Part shown: positions 1-8,076 of the stretch, piece after piece
Layout of the letters: every line of letters starts with the position of its first letter
Position numbering within the stretch: the stretch's first letter is position 1
Source: an uncultured Xylophilus sp.
GTDB taxonomy: Bacteria > Pseudomonadota > Gammaproteobacteria > Burkholderiales > Burkholderiaceae_C
Direction of reading: 5' to 3'
NCBI GenBank assembly: GCA_913776965.1
Contig: CAJYQL010000051.1
Span: 1 to 38,399, forward strand
Length of the DNA stretch: 38,399 nucleotides
The notes under the pieces: model-generated
Database searches by the model: none
Seen by the model: the letters and a program-made list of their open reading frames with translations, nothing else
What the model was told of the DNA's origin: nothing
Position numbers and translations under genes: made by a program

Positions 1-1
1 G

Positions 2-439
2 TGGCGCGCGGCCCGCTGGGGCGCCGGCCTGCTGGTCGGCGCGCAGCTGGTCGGGCTCAATGCCTGGGCCTGGAAGGAAAAGACCGCGCTCGACCGGCAG
101 GAGGCCGCGGTGCGGGGCCTGCTCACCGCCACCTTCCCGACGGTGCGGGTGGTGGTCGATGCGCCGGTGCAGATGGAGCGCGAGCTGGCCCAGCTGCGCC
201 AGTCCACCGGCGCCGCCGGCAGCGGCGACCTGGAAACCCTGCTGGCCGCGGCCGCCGCGGTGCTGCCGCCCGGCCGGGCCGCCACCGCCCTCGACTACAG
301 CGCCGGCGAAGCCCGGCTGCGCGGCCTGAACCTGTCGGCCGACGAGGCGGCGCAGGCCGCCACCGCGCTGCAACCGCAGGGCATCGCCGCCCGCATCGAC
401 GGCGACGCCCTCGCGCTGCGCCCTGCAGGAGCCCCGTGA
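2..439 (+). CDS. gspL: Type II secretion protein GspL, C-terminal part (cut by window edge)
   Basis: This is the inner-membrane platform protein that links the GspE ATPase to GspM. Only the last 145 codons are present and the reading frame is open from the left edge. A hydrophobic segment followed by W-A-W-K-E-K (first 27 residues) is the single transmembrane helix. The rest is the periplasmic part, ending in an alpha/beta region (ALDYSAGEARLRGLNL onward) like the ferredoxin-fold dimerisation domain of GspL. The cytoplasmic actin-like domain lies outside the window. Its TGA stop overlaps the ATG of gspM by one base, as in a translationally coupled T2SS operon. Identity rests on position before gspM, gspN, gspD and gspE as well as on topology; sequence alone would be weaker because GspL is poorly conserved. 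Confidence 0.85.
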   Translation, partial: WRAARWGAGLLVGAQLVGLNAWAWKEKTALDRQEAAVRGLLTATFPTVRVVVDAPVQMERELAQLRQSTGAAGSGDLETLLAAAAAVLPPGRAATALDYSAGEARLRGLNLSADEAAQAATALQPQGIAARIDGDALALRPAGAP

Positions 440-1092
440 TGCCCGCCTGGAAGGAATCCGCCGCTGCTGCCCGCCTGCGCTGGCAGGCCCTGTCGCCGCG
501 CGAGCGCTACCTGAGCGGCCTCGCGGCCGTGGCGGTCGGCCTGCTGCTGGTCTGGGCGATCGCCCTGGCGCCGGCCCTGCGCACCCTGGCCGGCGCCGAG
601 ACCCGGCGCAACACGCTCGACGCCCAGCAGCAGCGCCTGCTGGTGCTGCAGGCCGAGGCCCGCCGGCTGCAGGCCGAGCCGCGCGCCAACCCGGACGACG
701 CGCTGCGCGCGCTGCAGGCATCGGTCGCGCAGCTGGGCGCCGGCGCGCAGCTCAGCGCCAGCGGCGACCGGGCGATCCTGACACTGCGCGGCACGCCGCC
801 GGACCGGCTGGCCGCCTGGCTGGCGCAGGCCCGTGCCAATGCGCGTGCGCTGCCGGTCGAGGCGCGGCTGACCCGCAGCCCGCCCCGGACCGCCGCGGCG
901 GCAGGCGCCACGGGCGGCAGCGCCGGCGCCCGGCTGCCGAACCCGGTCGCGGCGCAGGCCGGCCCGACGCCCGACTTCTCGCAGAACATACCCTTCCCGG
1001 CCTCACCGTCCGGCGCTGTGCCGGTCACGGCCGCGGCCGACACCGACGTCCGCTGGGACGGCACCCTGGTGCTGGCGCTGCCGCCGCGCTGA
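439..1092 (+). CDS. gspM: Type II secretion protein GspM
   Basis: A 217-residue bitopic inner-membrane protein. GspM binds GspL and helps assemble the platform that drives the pseudopilus. A short cytoplasmic N-terminus contains LSPRERYL, typical of GspM, followed by one membrane helix (roughly residues 29-48) and a coiled, Gln/Ala/Leu-rich periplasmic stretch (DAQQQRLLVLQAEARRLQAE). A ferredoxin-like domain with the recurring SASGDRAILTLRGTPPDRLAAWL pattern follows, split here as SASGDRAILTLRG and PPDRLAAWL. The last 60 residues are Ala/Pro/Gly rich and probably disordered. The ATG start at 439 is chosen because it overlaps the gspL stop as TGATG; a GTG lies three bases upstream in the same frame. 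Confidence is high from architecture plus order. Confidence 0.88.
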   Translation: MPAWKESAAAARLRWQALSPRERYLSGLAAVAVGLLLVWAIALAPALRTLAGAETRRNTLDAQQQRLLVLQAEARRLQAEPRANPDDALRALQASVAQLGAGAQLSASGDRAILTLRGTPPDRLAAWLAQARANARALPVEARLTRSPPRTAAAAGATGGSAGARLPNPVAAQAGPTPDFSQNIPFPASPSGAVPVTAAADTDVRWDGTLVLALPPR

Positions 1093-1139
1093 GGCCGCAC
1101 CGCCGCCGTCCTTCTTTCTTCTGCCTCCCGCATCCCACC

Positions 1140-1985
1140 GTGGCCCGTTCCCGCACCCCGTCCTCCCCGGCTGCCGCCGCCCGTGCGGCCCGCACGCACC
1201 GCCCGACCCTGCACCTGCCCGGGCGCGGCTGGGGTTGGGCTGCGCTCGGCGGATTGGCCGGCCTGCTGCTGGCGGTCGTGCTGTTCGCGCCGGCCCGCTG
1301 GCTCGCCGCGGCGGTCACCGATGCCAGCGGCGGCCATGTGGTGCTGGCCGCGCCGCGCGGCACGGTCTGGAACGGCTCGGCCCAGCTGGTGCTGACCGGT
1401 GGTGCCGGCAGCGGCGACGCGGCCGCGCTGCCCGACCGGCTGCAGTGGCGGCTGCGGCCGACCTGGAACGGTGCCGCCATCCGGCTGCAGGCCGCCTGCT
1501 GCACCGCGCAGCCGCTCGCGATGCGGCTGCACCTGCGCTGGGGCGGCGCACGGCTGCTGGTGGCCGACGGCGGCTCGCAGTGGCCCGCGGCGCTGCTCGC
1601 GGGCCTCGGCACACCCTGGAACACGCTGCAGCCGCAGGGCACGCTCGCGCTGCGCACCCAGGACCTGATGGTCTCGGTCGCCCAGGGCCGCGTGGCGCTG
1701 GCCGGCCGGGCCGAACTCGACGCACTGGCCATGTCCTCGCGCCTGTCGCCGCTGCGGCCGATGGGCAGCTACCGCCTCATGCTCATCGGCGGCGATGCGA
1801 CGACCCTGCAGCTGACCACGCTCGACGGCGCCCTGCAACTCCAAGGCAGCGGCCGCTGGATCGGTTCCCGGCTGCGCTTCGACGGCGAGGCGCAGGCCGC
1901 GCCCGACCGCGAGGCCGCGCTCGCCAATCTCCTGAACATCATCGGCCGGCGCACCGGCGCCCGCTCCCTCATCACCGTGGGTTGA
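1140..1985 (+). CDS. gspN: Type II secretion protein GspN
   Basis: A 281-residue protein of the GspN family, an accessory inner-membrane component found in T2SS operons of betaproteobacteria and some others. The N-terminus is basic and Pro/Ala rich, then one membrane helix (about residues 33-57). The periplasmic part has the family signature GHVVLAAPRGTVWNGSAQLVL, seen here as GHVVLAAPRGTVWNGSA, and a late GSGRW...LRFDGEAQAAP block. It ends NIIGRRTGARSLITVG, near the common GspN terminus. The start is a GTG at 1140; no ATG in this frame gives a full-length product. It follows gspM after 47 bases and precedes gspD by 6 bases, so all are probably one transcript. Two adjacent Cys (AACCTA) near residue 120 could form a periplasmic disulfide. 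Confidence 0.88.
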   Translation: MARSRTPSSPAAAARAARTHRPTLHLPGRGWGWAALGGLAGLLLAVVLFAPARWLAAAVTDASGGHVVLAAPRGTVWNGSAQLVLTGGAGSGDAAALPDRLQWRLRPTWNGAAIRLQAACCTAQPLAMRLHLRWGGARLLVADGGSQWPAALLAGLGTPWNTLQPQGTLALRTQDLMVSVAQGRVALAGRAELDALAMSSRLSPLRPMGSYRLMLIGGDATTLQLTTLDGALQLQGSGRWIGSRLRFDGEAQAAPDREAALANLLNIIGRRTGARSLITVG

Positions 1986-1991
1986 CACGAC

Positions 1992-4394
1992 ATGACTTAT
2001 CGCCTTCCGCGCCGCCCGCGCCTCGCTACCCTTTCGATAGCAGCTTGCGCAGGACTGGTGTGCGCTACCGGCACTTTGGGGCCGCAAACCGCGACCGCGC
2101 AGGTAGCCCGCGGCGCGCTGCCGCCGTCGGTCGGCGCACGCGAGCCGGTGACGCTCAACTTCGCCAATGCCGAGATCGAGGCGGTCGCCCGCACGATGTC
2201 CACCATCACCGGCCGCAACGTGGTGGTCGACCCGCGGGTCAAGGGCACGATGTCGCTGGTCACCGAGCGGCCGGTGCCGCCGATGACCGCCTTCAACCAG
2301 TTCCTCGCCGCGCTGCGGCTGCAGGGCTTCACCGTGGTCGAGTCGGCCGGCCTCTACAAGGTCGTGCCCGAGGCCGACGCCAAGCTGCAGGGCGGCACCG
2401 TCACCGCCGGCAACGCCAGCGCCACCCGCAGTGCCGCGGGCAACCAGATCGTCACCCAGATCTTCCGGCTCAACTTCGAGAACGCCAACAATCTGGTGCC
2501 GGTGCTGCGCCCGCTGATCAGCCCGAACAACACGATCAACGTGAACCCGGGCAACAACTCGCTGGTGATCACCGACTACGCCGAGAACCTGGACCGGCTG
2601 GCCCGGATCATCGCGGCGGCCGACGTGTCGAATGCCACCGACGTCGAGGTGATCCCGCTGCGCCATGCGATCGCGGCCGACCTGGCGCCGCTGGTGGCGC
2701 GCCTGGCCGACGGCAGCGGCAGCGCGGCCGGCACCGCGGGCGCCACGCCCGGCGCGGCGGTCAGCGCGGCGCCGGTGGCCGGCGGCGGCAACGACGGCAG
2801 CTTCCGCACCACGCTGATCGCCGAGCCGCGCAGCAATGCGCTGATCGTGCGGGCGGCTAATCCGGCGCGGCTGTCGCTGATCCGCTCGCTGGTCGCGCGG
2901 CTGGACCAGCCGACCAACCTGGGGCCCAACGGCGACGCCGGCAACATCTACGTCGTCTACCTGAAGAATGCCGAGGCGACCCGTCTGGCGGTCACGCTGC
3001 GGGCGGCGCTGGCGTCGCTGTCGGCCGGCACCGGCGGCGTGGCGGGCGCGACGGGCGTCACCGGCACGACCGGCACCCTGGGCACCACCGGCTTTCCGCA
3101 GCAGACCGCGCTGCCGCAGTCGGCCGGCTTCGGCTCCACGCTCGGCAGCGCGTCGGGCGTGAGCACCGGCGCATCGGCAAGCTTCGGCAACAGCGCGCAG
3201 CCGTCGACCGGCGGCAGCATCCAGGCCGACCCGGCCACCAATTCGCTGATCATCACCGCGAGCGAGCCGCAGTACCGGCAGCTGCGCGCGGTGATCGACA
3301 AGCTCGACGGCCGGCGCGCGCAGGTGCTGGTCGAGAGCCTGATCGTCGAGGTCAATGCCAGCCGTACCGCCGACTTCGGCATCCAGTGGCAGACCGCGCT
3401 CGGCAACCGCGGCGACGGGACGATCGGCCTGCTCGGCACCAATTCCAACGTGGCCGGCCCGAACATCCTGAGCCTGGCGCTGGCCGCGGCCGGCGGCACC
3501 ACGACGCTCGGCACCGCGCTGTCGTCGGCCGCCGCCAGCGGCGCCACCACCGGCTTCAACGCGGCGCTGGTGCCGCGCATCAACGGCCGCTACTACCTCG
3601 GCGCGCTGGCGAGCTTCCTGCAGAGCACCGGCGACGCCAACGTGCTGTCCACCCCGAACCTGCTGACGCTCGACAACGAGGAAGCCCGCATCGTCATCGG
3701 CCAGAACGTGCCCTTCGTCACCGGCTCCTACGCCAACAGCACCGGCAGCAACACGGTGAACCCGTTCACCACGGTCGAGCGCAAGGACGTGGGCCTGACG
3801 CTGCGGGTCAAGCCGCAGATCAACGAGAACGGCACGGTGAAGATGGCGATCTTCCAGGAGGTGTCGAACGTCGACCAGAGCACCATCGCCAACACCACCG
3901 GCCCGATCACCAACAAGCGGTCGATCGAGTCCAACGTGCTGGTGGACGACGGCAGCATCGTGGTGCTCGGCGGCCTGCTGTCGGACGACTATTCGCTCGG
4001 CCAGGACAAGGTGCCGCTGCTCGGCGACGTGCCGGTGGTCGGCGGTCTGTTCCGCAGCGAGACGCGCAGCCGCCGCAAGAGCAACCTGATGGTGTTCCTG
4101 CGGCCGGTGGTGGTGCGCGACGCGGCCGACAGCGACACGCTCGCCGAGGACCGCTACGGCCAGATCCGCGCGCTGCAGCAGAACATCCAGCCCGCCTCCA
4201 ACCCGCTGCTGCGCGGCGTCGATGCCGCGCCGCTGCTGCCGCCGCTGCCGGCCGTCTCGAAGGAGCGCACGATCCGCGGCACCGAGCTGATCCCGCCGCC
4301 GCTGCCGCCGGTCGTCACCCGGCCGTCGGGCGTGCCGCTGCGCGGCGCGCTGCCGCCGACCGCCGATCCGGCGACCCGCGAAGAAACGCGCTGA
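1992..4394 (+). CDS. gspD: Type II secretion outer-membrane secretin GspD
   Basis: An 800-residue secretin that forms the multimeric outer-membrane channel of the T2SS. A signal peptide spans about residues 1-38, with cleavage likely after A-T-A-Q. The N0 domain starts at EPVTLNFANAEIEAVARTMS, with N1-N3 repeats next; each carries a NPGNNSLVITDY or EPRSNALIV type motif. A Gly/Thr/Ser-rich linker of about 75 residues splits N3. The secretin core follows, with VLSTPNLLTLDNEEA, VPFVTGS, VERKDVGLTLRVKP and VVLGGLLSDD motifs. The C-terminal 60 residues are Pro rich and have no obvious pilotin-binding (S) domain. The start at 1992 lies 6 bases after gspN. The codons for residues 12-21 of the signal peptide coincide with a dispersed repeat (2025-2053), described separately. 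Confidence 0.96.
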   Translation: MTYRLPRRPRLATLSIAACAGLVCATGTLGPQTATAQVARGALPPSVGAREPVTLNFANAEIEAVARTMSTITGRNVVVDPRVKGTMSLVTERPVPPMTAFNQFLAALRLQGFTVVESAGLYKVVPEADAKLQGGTVTAGNASATRSAAGNQIVTQIFRLNFENANNLVPVLRPLISPNNTINVNPGNNSLVITDYAENLDRLARIIAAADVSNATDVEVIPLRHAIAADLAPLVARLADGSGSAAGTAGATPGAAVSAAPVAGGGNDGSFRTTLIAEPRSNALIVRAANPARLSLIRSLVARLDQPTNLGPNGDAGNIYVVYLKNAEATRLAVTLRAALASLSAGTGGVAGATGVTGTTGTLGTTGFPQQTALPQSAGFGSTLGSASGVSTGASASFGNSAQPSTGGSIQADPATNSLIITASEPQYRQLRAVIDKLDGRRAQVLVESLIVEVNASRTADFGIQWQTALGNRGDGTIGLLGTNSNVAGPNILSLALAAAGGTTTLGTALSSAAASGATTGFNAALVPRINGRYYLGALASFLQSTGDANVLSTPNLLTLDNEEARIVIGQNVPFVTGSYANSTGSNTVNPFTTVERKDVGLTLRVKPQINENGTVKMAIFQEVSNVDQSTIANTTGPITNKRSIESNVLVDDGSIVVLGGLLSDDYSLGQDKVPLLGDVPVVGGLFRSETRSRRKSNLMVFLRPVVVRDAADSDTLAEDRYGQIRALQQNIQPASNPLLRGVDAAPLLPPLPAVSKERTIRGTELIPPPLPPVVTRPSGVPLRGALPPTADPATREETR
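2025..2053 (+). repeat. Dispersed GATAGC-type repeat, copy A (inside gspD signal peptide)
   Basis: The run GCTACC, five bases, GATAGC, then AGCTTGCGCAGG matches the head of copies B, C and E elsewhere in the window. It lies wholly inside gspD and encodes part of its signal peptide hydrophobic core (S-I-A-A-C-A-G). Similarity beyond the head is weaker, so this may be an old or partial copy. Confidence 0.5.
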
Positions 4395-4408
4395 CGAGGG
4401 GCGCGCCG

Positions 4409-5773
4409 ATGGTCCGCTATCCCCTGCCCTACGCCTTCGCCCGCGCCCACCAGCTGCTGCTGGAGGACGAGGACGGCCGGCTGGCCCTGTGGCACGGCCC
4501 GCAGCCCGACGGCACCGCGCTGGGCGAAGTGCTGCGCAAGCACCCGGTCGCCGCCCTGCAGCGCACCGAGCCCGGCCCGCTCGCCCAGCGCATCAGCGCG
4601 GCCTACGCCCAGGGCGAATCGAGCGCCGCGACGGTGGTGAGCGAGGTCGAGAGCGATGCCGACCTGTCGCGCATGATGCAGGAGCTGCCCGCGATCGAGG
4701 ACCTGCTGGAGACCGCCGACGACGCGCCGATCATCCGCATGCTCAACGCGCTGCTCACCCAGGCCGCGCGCGACGGCGCGAGCGACATCCACATCGAACC
4801 CTACGAGCGGACCTCCAGCGTGCGCTTCCGGGTCGACGGCGCGCTGCGCGAGGTGGTGCAGCCCAACCGCGCGCTGCACGCGGCGCTGATCTCGCGGCTG
4901 AAGATCATGGCCGACCTCGACATCTCCGAGAAACGCCTGCCGCAGGACGGCCGCATCTCCCTGCGCATCGGCACCCGGGCGGTGGACGTGCGGGTGTCCA
5001 CCCTGCCGAGCGCGCACGGCGAACGCGCGGTGCTGCGGCTGCTCGACAAGTCCGAGAACAAGCTGAGCCTGGAGGCGGTCGGCATGCTCGGCGACGTGCT
5101 GCACCGCTTCGAGCGGCTGATCGCCCAGCCGCACGGCATCATCCTGGTGACCGGCCCGACCGGCTCCGGCAAGACGACGACGCTCTATGCGTCGCTGGCC
5201 CGGCTCGACGCGACCCGCAACAACATCATGACGGTCGAGGACCCGATCGAGTACGAGCTGCCCGGCGTCGGGCAGACCCAGGTCAACAGCAAGATCGAGC
5301 TGACCTTCGCCCGCGCGCTGCGGGCCATCCTGCGGCAGGACCCGGACATCGTGATGATCGGCGAGATCCGCGACTTCGAGACCGCGCAGATCGCGATCCA
5401 GGCATCGCTCACCGGTCACCTGGTGTTGGCCACGCTGCACACCAACGACGCGGCCAGCGCGATCACCCGGCTGACCGACATGGGCGTGGAGCCGTTCCTG
5501 CTCAGCAGTTCGCTGCTCGGCGTGCTGGCGCAGCGGCTGGTGCGCCGCATCGACGCCACCGATCCGAGCGGCTACAAGGGCCGCACCGGCGTGTTCGAGC
5601 TGCTGGTGGTGGACGACGCGATCCGCGCGCAGATCCACGGCCAGGCGCCCGAGGCCACGATCCGCGACACCGCGATCGCCGCCGGCATGACCCTGATGCG
5701 CGAGGACGGCGAGCGGCTGGTGCGCGAGGGCATCACCACGCCGGAAGAGGTGCTGCGGGTGACGCGGGACTGA
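4409..5773 (+). CDS. gspE: Type II secretion ATPase GspE, without the usual tetracysteine zinc motif
   Basis: A 454-residue cytoplasmic AAA-like secretion ATPase that powers pseudopilus assembly through GspL and GspF. The N-terminal N1E-like part is about residues 1-110. The conserved core begins at APIIRMLNALLTQAARDGAS, with SDIHIEPY, RVDGALREV and ISRLKIMADLDISEKRLPQDG. The Walker A motif GPTGSGKTT is near residues 249-257, the Asp box is EDPIEY, the Walker B-like stretch IVMIGEIRD is near 315-323, and the His box is LATLHTND. After LAQRLVRR (about 374-381) the protein passes directly through IDATDPSGYKGRTGVFELL. In typical GspE this point carries a loop of about 30-40 residues with two CxxC pairs that bind zinc, and none are present. 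The ATG at 4409 is 14 bases after gspD. Otherwise it is a complete, normal-looking enzyme. Confidence 0.95.
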   Translation: MVRYPLPYAFARAHQLLLEDEDGRLALWHGPQPDGTALGEVLRKHPVAALQRTEPGPLAQRISAAYAQGESSAATVVSEVESDADLSRMMQELPAIEDLLETADDAPIIRMLNALLTQAARDGASDIHIEPYERTSSVRFRVDGALREVVQPNRALHAALISRLKIMADLDISEKRLPQDGRISLRIGTRAVDVRVSTLPSAHGERAVLRLLDKSENKLSLEAVGMLGDVLHRFERLIAQPHGIILVTGPTGSGKTTTLYASLARLDATRNNIMTVEDPIEYELPGVGQTQVNSKIELTFARALRAILRQDPDIVMIGEIRDFETAQIAIQASLTGHLVLATLHTNDAASAITRLTDMGVEPFLLSSSLLGVLAQRLVRRIDATDPSGYKGRTGVFELLVVDDAIRAQIHGQAPEATIRDTAIAAGMTLMREDGERLVREGITTPEEVLRVTRD

Positions 5774-5819
5774 GCGCCACCCGGCGTCCGACCGGCGCGC
5801 CCCGCCGACCGACATCCGC

Positions 5820-5910
5820 CCGTCGCATTGGCTCCTGGGCACCCAGGGCTACGAATGGGACACGCAGTCGGACATGGGCTGGGCGCTGCTGGGCGGGGGC
5901 ACCGGCGGCA
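5820..5910 (+). pseudogene. Decayed fragment resembling the C-terminus of a YjdF/DUF2238 membrane protein
   Basis: The frame through 5826 reads HWLLGTQGYEWDTQSDMGWA followed by LLG. This closely resembles the conserved C-terminal block of DUF2238 (YjdF-type) inner-membrane proteins, which from memory runs roughly FLGTQGYxWDTQSDMxxALxGA. No start or upstream transmembrane segments of that family precede it in this frame, and downstream the frame degenerates into Arg/Gln repeats of a hexamer tract. I read it as the tail of a gene lost by deletion or insertion next to gspE. A family search with this segment would settle it. Confidence 0.5.
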
Positions 5911-5925
5911 GATGGCCCGCACGGC

Positions 5926-5961
5926 GTCAGCGTCAACGTCAACGTCAACGTCAACGTTAAC
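5926..5961 (+). repeat. Hexanucleotide tandem repeat, six units of GTCAAC type
   Basis: Six head-to-tail hexamers lie here: GTCAGC, then GTCAAC four times, then GTTAAC. The tract lies in the non-coding gap between gspE and the BamE-like gene, just after the YjdF-like remnant. As a multiple of three it would read as (Val-Asn)n in one frame, but no convincing gene covers it. Confidence 0.85.
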
Positions 5962-6042
5962 GCTACGAAAACCATAGCTGACTGCGTAGGCAGGACGGGC
6001 GCTACCGCCCGATCAACGGCCGAAATATTCGACGAAACCGGT
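5962..6042 (+). repeat. Dispersed GATAGC-type repeat, copy E (gspE/BamE-like gap)
   Basis: The head GCTACG, six bases, then CATAGCTGACTGCGTAGG (5972-5990 region) matches copies A, B and C. A GC-rich GGGCGCTAC stretch and GGCCGAAATATTCGACGAAA follow, resembling the GGCCGATTTCC tail of copy B. It lies between the stops of convergent genes (gspE ending 5773, BamE-like gene ending 6083). Base composition here is less GC-rich than in its neighbours. Confidence 0.55.
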
Positions 6043-6082
6043 CATCGCCATTGCATGTCCGGCCCCGACGACCGGTCCGTCC

Positions 6083-6688
6083 TCAGTCCGCCGCCACCCG
6101 CTGGCGCACCGTCGGCAGCGCGCTCACCTCGCTCACCCGGCCGTCGGGGCCGAAGCTCACCTGGAATTCCTCGAAGCTGGTCAGCCAGTAGCGCCAGATC
6201 GGCGCGTCGAGCCGCGGGTTCTCGCTGGTGACCGGATAGCCGACGGCCGCGATCACCTGCTCGCGCGTCATGCCGCGGGCGACGCGGGCGGCGTCCACCG
6301 CCTGGCGCACCGCCGCCGGCGCCGCGGCCAGCGCGATGCGCGGGTCCTGCGGCACGACGTAGCGCGCGGCGAAGGTGGGCAGGTCGAGGTCGCGGCTGTA
6401 GTCGTTGCCGATCGCCTGGCTGCTGCCGTCGCCGAAGGTCACGAACACCCGCTGGCGACCGTAGCCGGTCACGCGGACCGGCGTGCCGGCGGGGATCAGG
6501 CGCTTGCCGGCTTCGTCGTAGTTGATGTCGGTGATCCACCGGCCGTCGGTGCGCAGGTTGCAGCACAGGAACCCTTCGGGCAGCGGCTGGGCCGCGGCGG
6601 GCAGCGACAGGGAGACGAAGGCGACGGCGGCCGCCGCGGCGGCGGTCAGGCGCAGGGGCCGGCGGGCCGGAGCGGAAAGACTCTGCAT
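6083..6688 (-). CDS. Exported protein with BamE/SmpA-like C-terminal domain
   Basis: A 201-residue protein with a clear Sec signal peptide: basic [14 protein letters not shown], an Ala/Val/Leu core, and cleavage probably after LPAAA (about residue 34). The first half of the mature part begins with [14 protein letters not shown] and continues through a beta-rich stretch ([20 protein letters not shown]). The last 65 residues contain [20 protein letters not shown] and WRYW...[11 protein letters not shown], the helix-turn-strand pattern of the BamE/SmpA/OmlA fold. The precursor lacks a lipobox, so it is probably periplasmic rather than a lipoprotein. It is transcribed against the T2SS genes, with which it need not share function. 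ATG 6688 is chosen because the longer frame upstream (to 7033) lacks sensible coding character and would bury the signal peptide. The family call is moderate. Confidence 0.7.
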   Translation of the reverse strand: MQSLSAPARRPLRLTAAAAAAVAFVSLSLPAAAQPLPEGFLCCNLRTDGRWITDINYDEAGKRLIPAGTPVRVTGYGRQRVFVTFGDGSSQAIGNDYSRDLDLPTFAARYVVPQDPRIALAAAPAAVRQAVDAARVARGMTREQVIAAVGYPVTSENPRLDAPIWRYWLTSFEEFQVSFGPDGRVSEVSALPTVRQRVAAD

Positions 6689-6893
6689 AAGGGAACGGAA
6701 CGGTCGAATAGGGAGCGCGGCGGGGCTGGGTCCGCGGCAGGGCCCCGGGGATCGTACGGGCCGGCCTCGCCCCCTACACGCCGCCTGTCCGCGGCCGGCG
6801 ACCGCCCGTCGGTCCGTTCGCCCGACGGCCGCCCGCCCCTGCCCGCGGTGCAGTGATTCGGCGCGCCGCGCACGCGCCTCGCGGCCCGGCGGG

Positions 6894-6905
6894 ACAATCG
6901 TCCGC

Positions 6906-6908
<3 letters not shown>
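6894..6908 (+). promoter_or_regulatory. Possible -10 hexamer GACAAT just before the oxidoreductase start
   Basis: GACAAT (6894-6899) lies six bases upstream of the ATG at 6906. If it is a real -10 element the transcript would begin at or near the start codon, giving a nearly leaderless message. No good -35 hexamer is evident, so this is weak. Confidence 0.22.
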
Positions 6909-7934
<1,026 letters not shown>

Positions 7935-8015
7935 CACGCGGCCGGTCGCTCGACCGCCCCGTCCCGCACGACGACACAGACTGCCCGGCGCGTCGCGGAA
8001 CGCCGACAATACGCG

Positions 8016-8038
8016 CCGGCGCCGCCCCGGCGCCGTTT
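8016..8038 (+). terminator. Terminator-like hairpin between the oxidoreductase and gspF
   Basis: CGGCGCC (8016-8022), loop GCCCC, GGCGCCG (8028-8034), then TTTT (8035-8038). The 7-bp GC stem followed by four T is rho-independent in form, though the T run is short. It ends only 38 bases before the gspF start, which leaves little room for a separate gspF promoter downstream of it. Confidence 0.45.
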
Positions 8039-8076
8039 TCCGGCGCCCTGCGCCGCACCGCGTTCCCGCCGCCGCC

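Noticed and set aside
507-2666. 719-codon minus-strand frame across gspM, gspN and gspD
   Set aside because: Antisense shadow of three T2SS genes; composition is Gly/Arg/Gln/His rich with no recognisable motif.
3386-4408. Upstream extension of the gspE frame into gspD
   Set aside because: The stretch is Arg/Gly/Ala low complexity and overlaps the secretin core; the GspE family start is at 4409.
5926-5961. Hexamer array as a CRISPR or iteron-type origin
   Set aside because: Units are only six bases with no spacers, and no replication or Cas gene is nearby.
5733-5975. Minus-strand frame with a (Leu-Thr)n stretch
   Set aside because: The Leu-Thr repeat is only the reverse reading of the hexamer tract; no other gene-like feature supports it.
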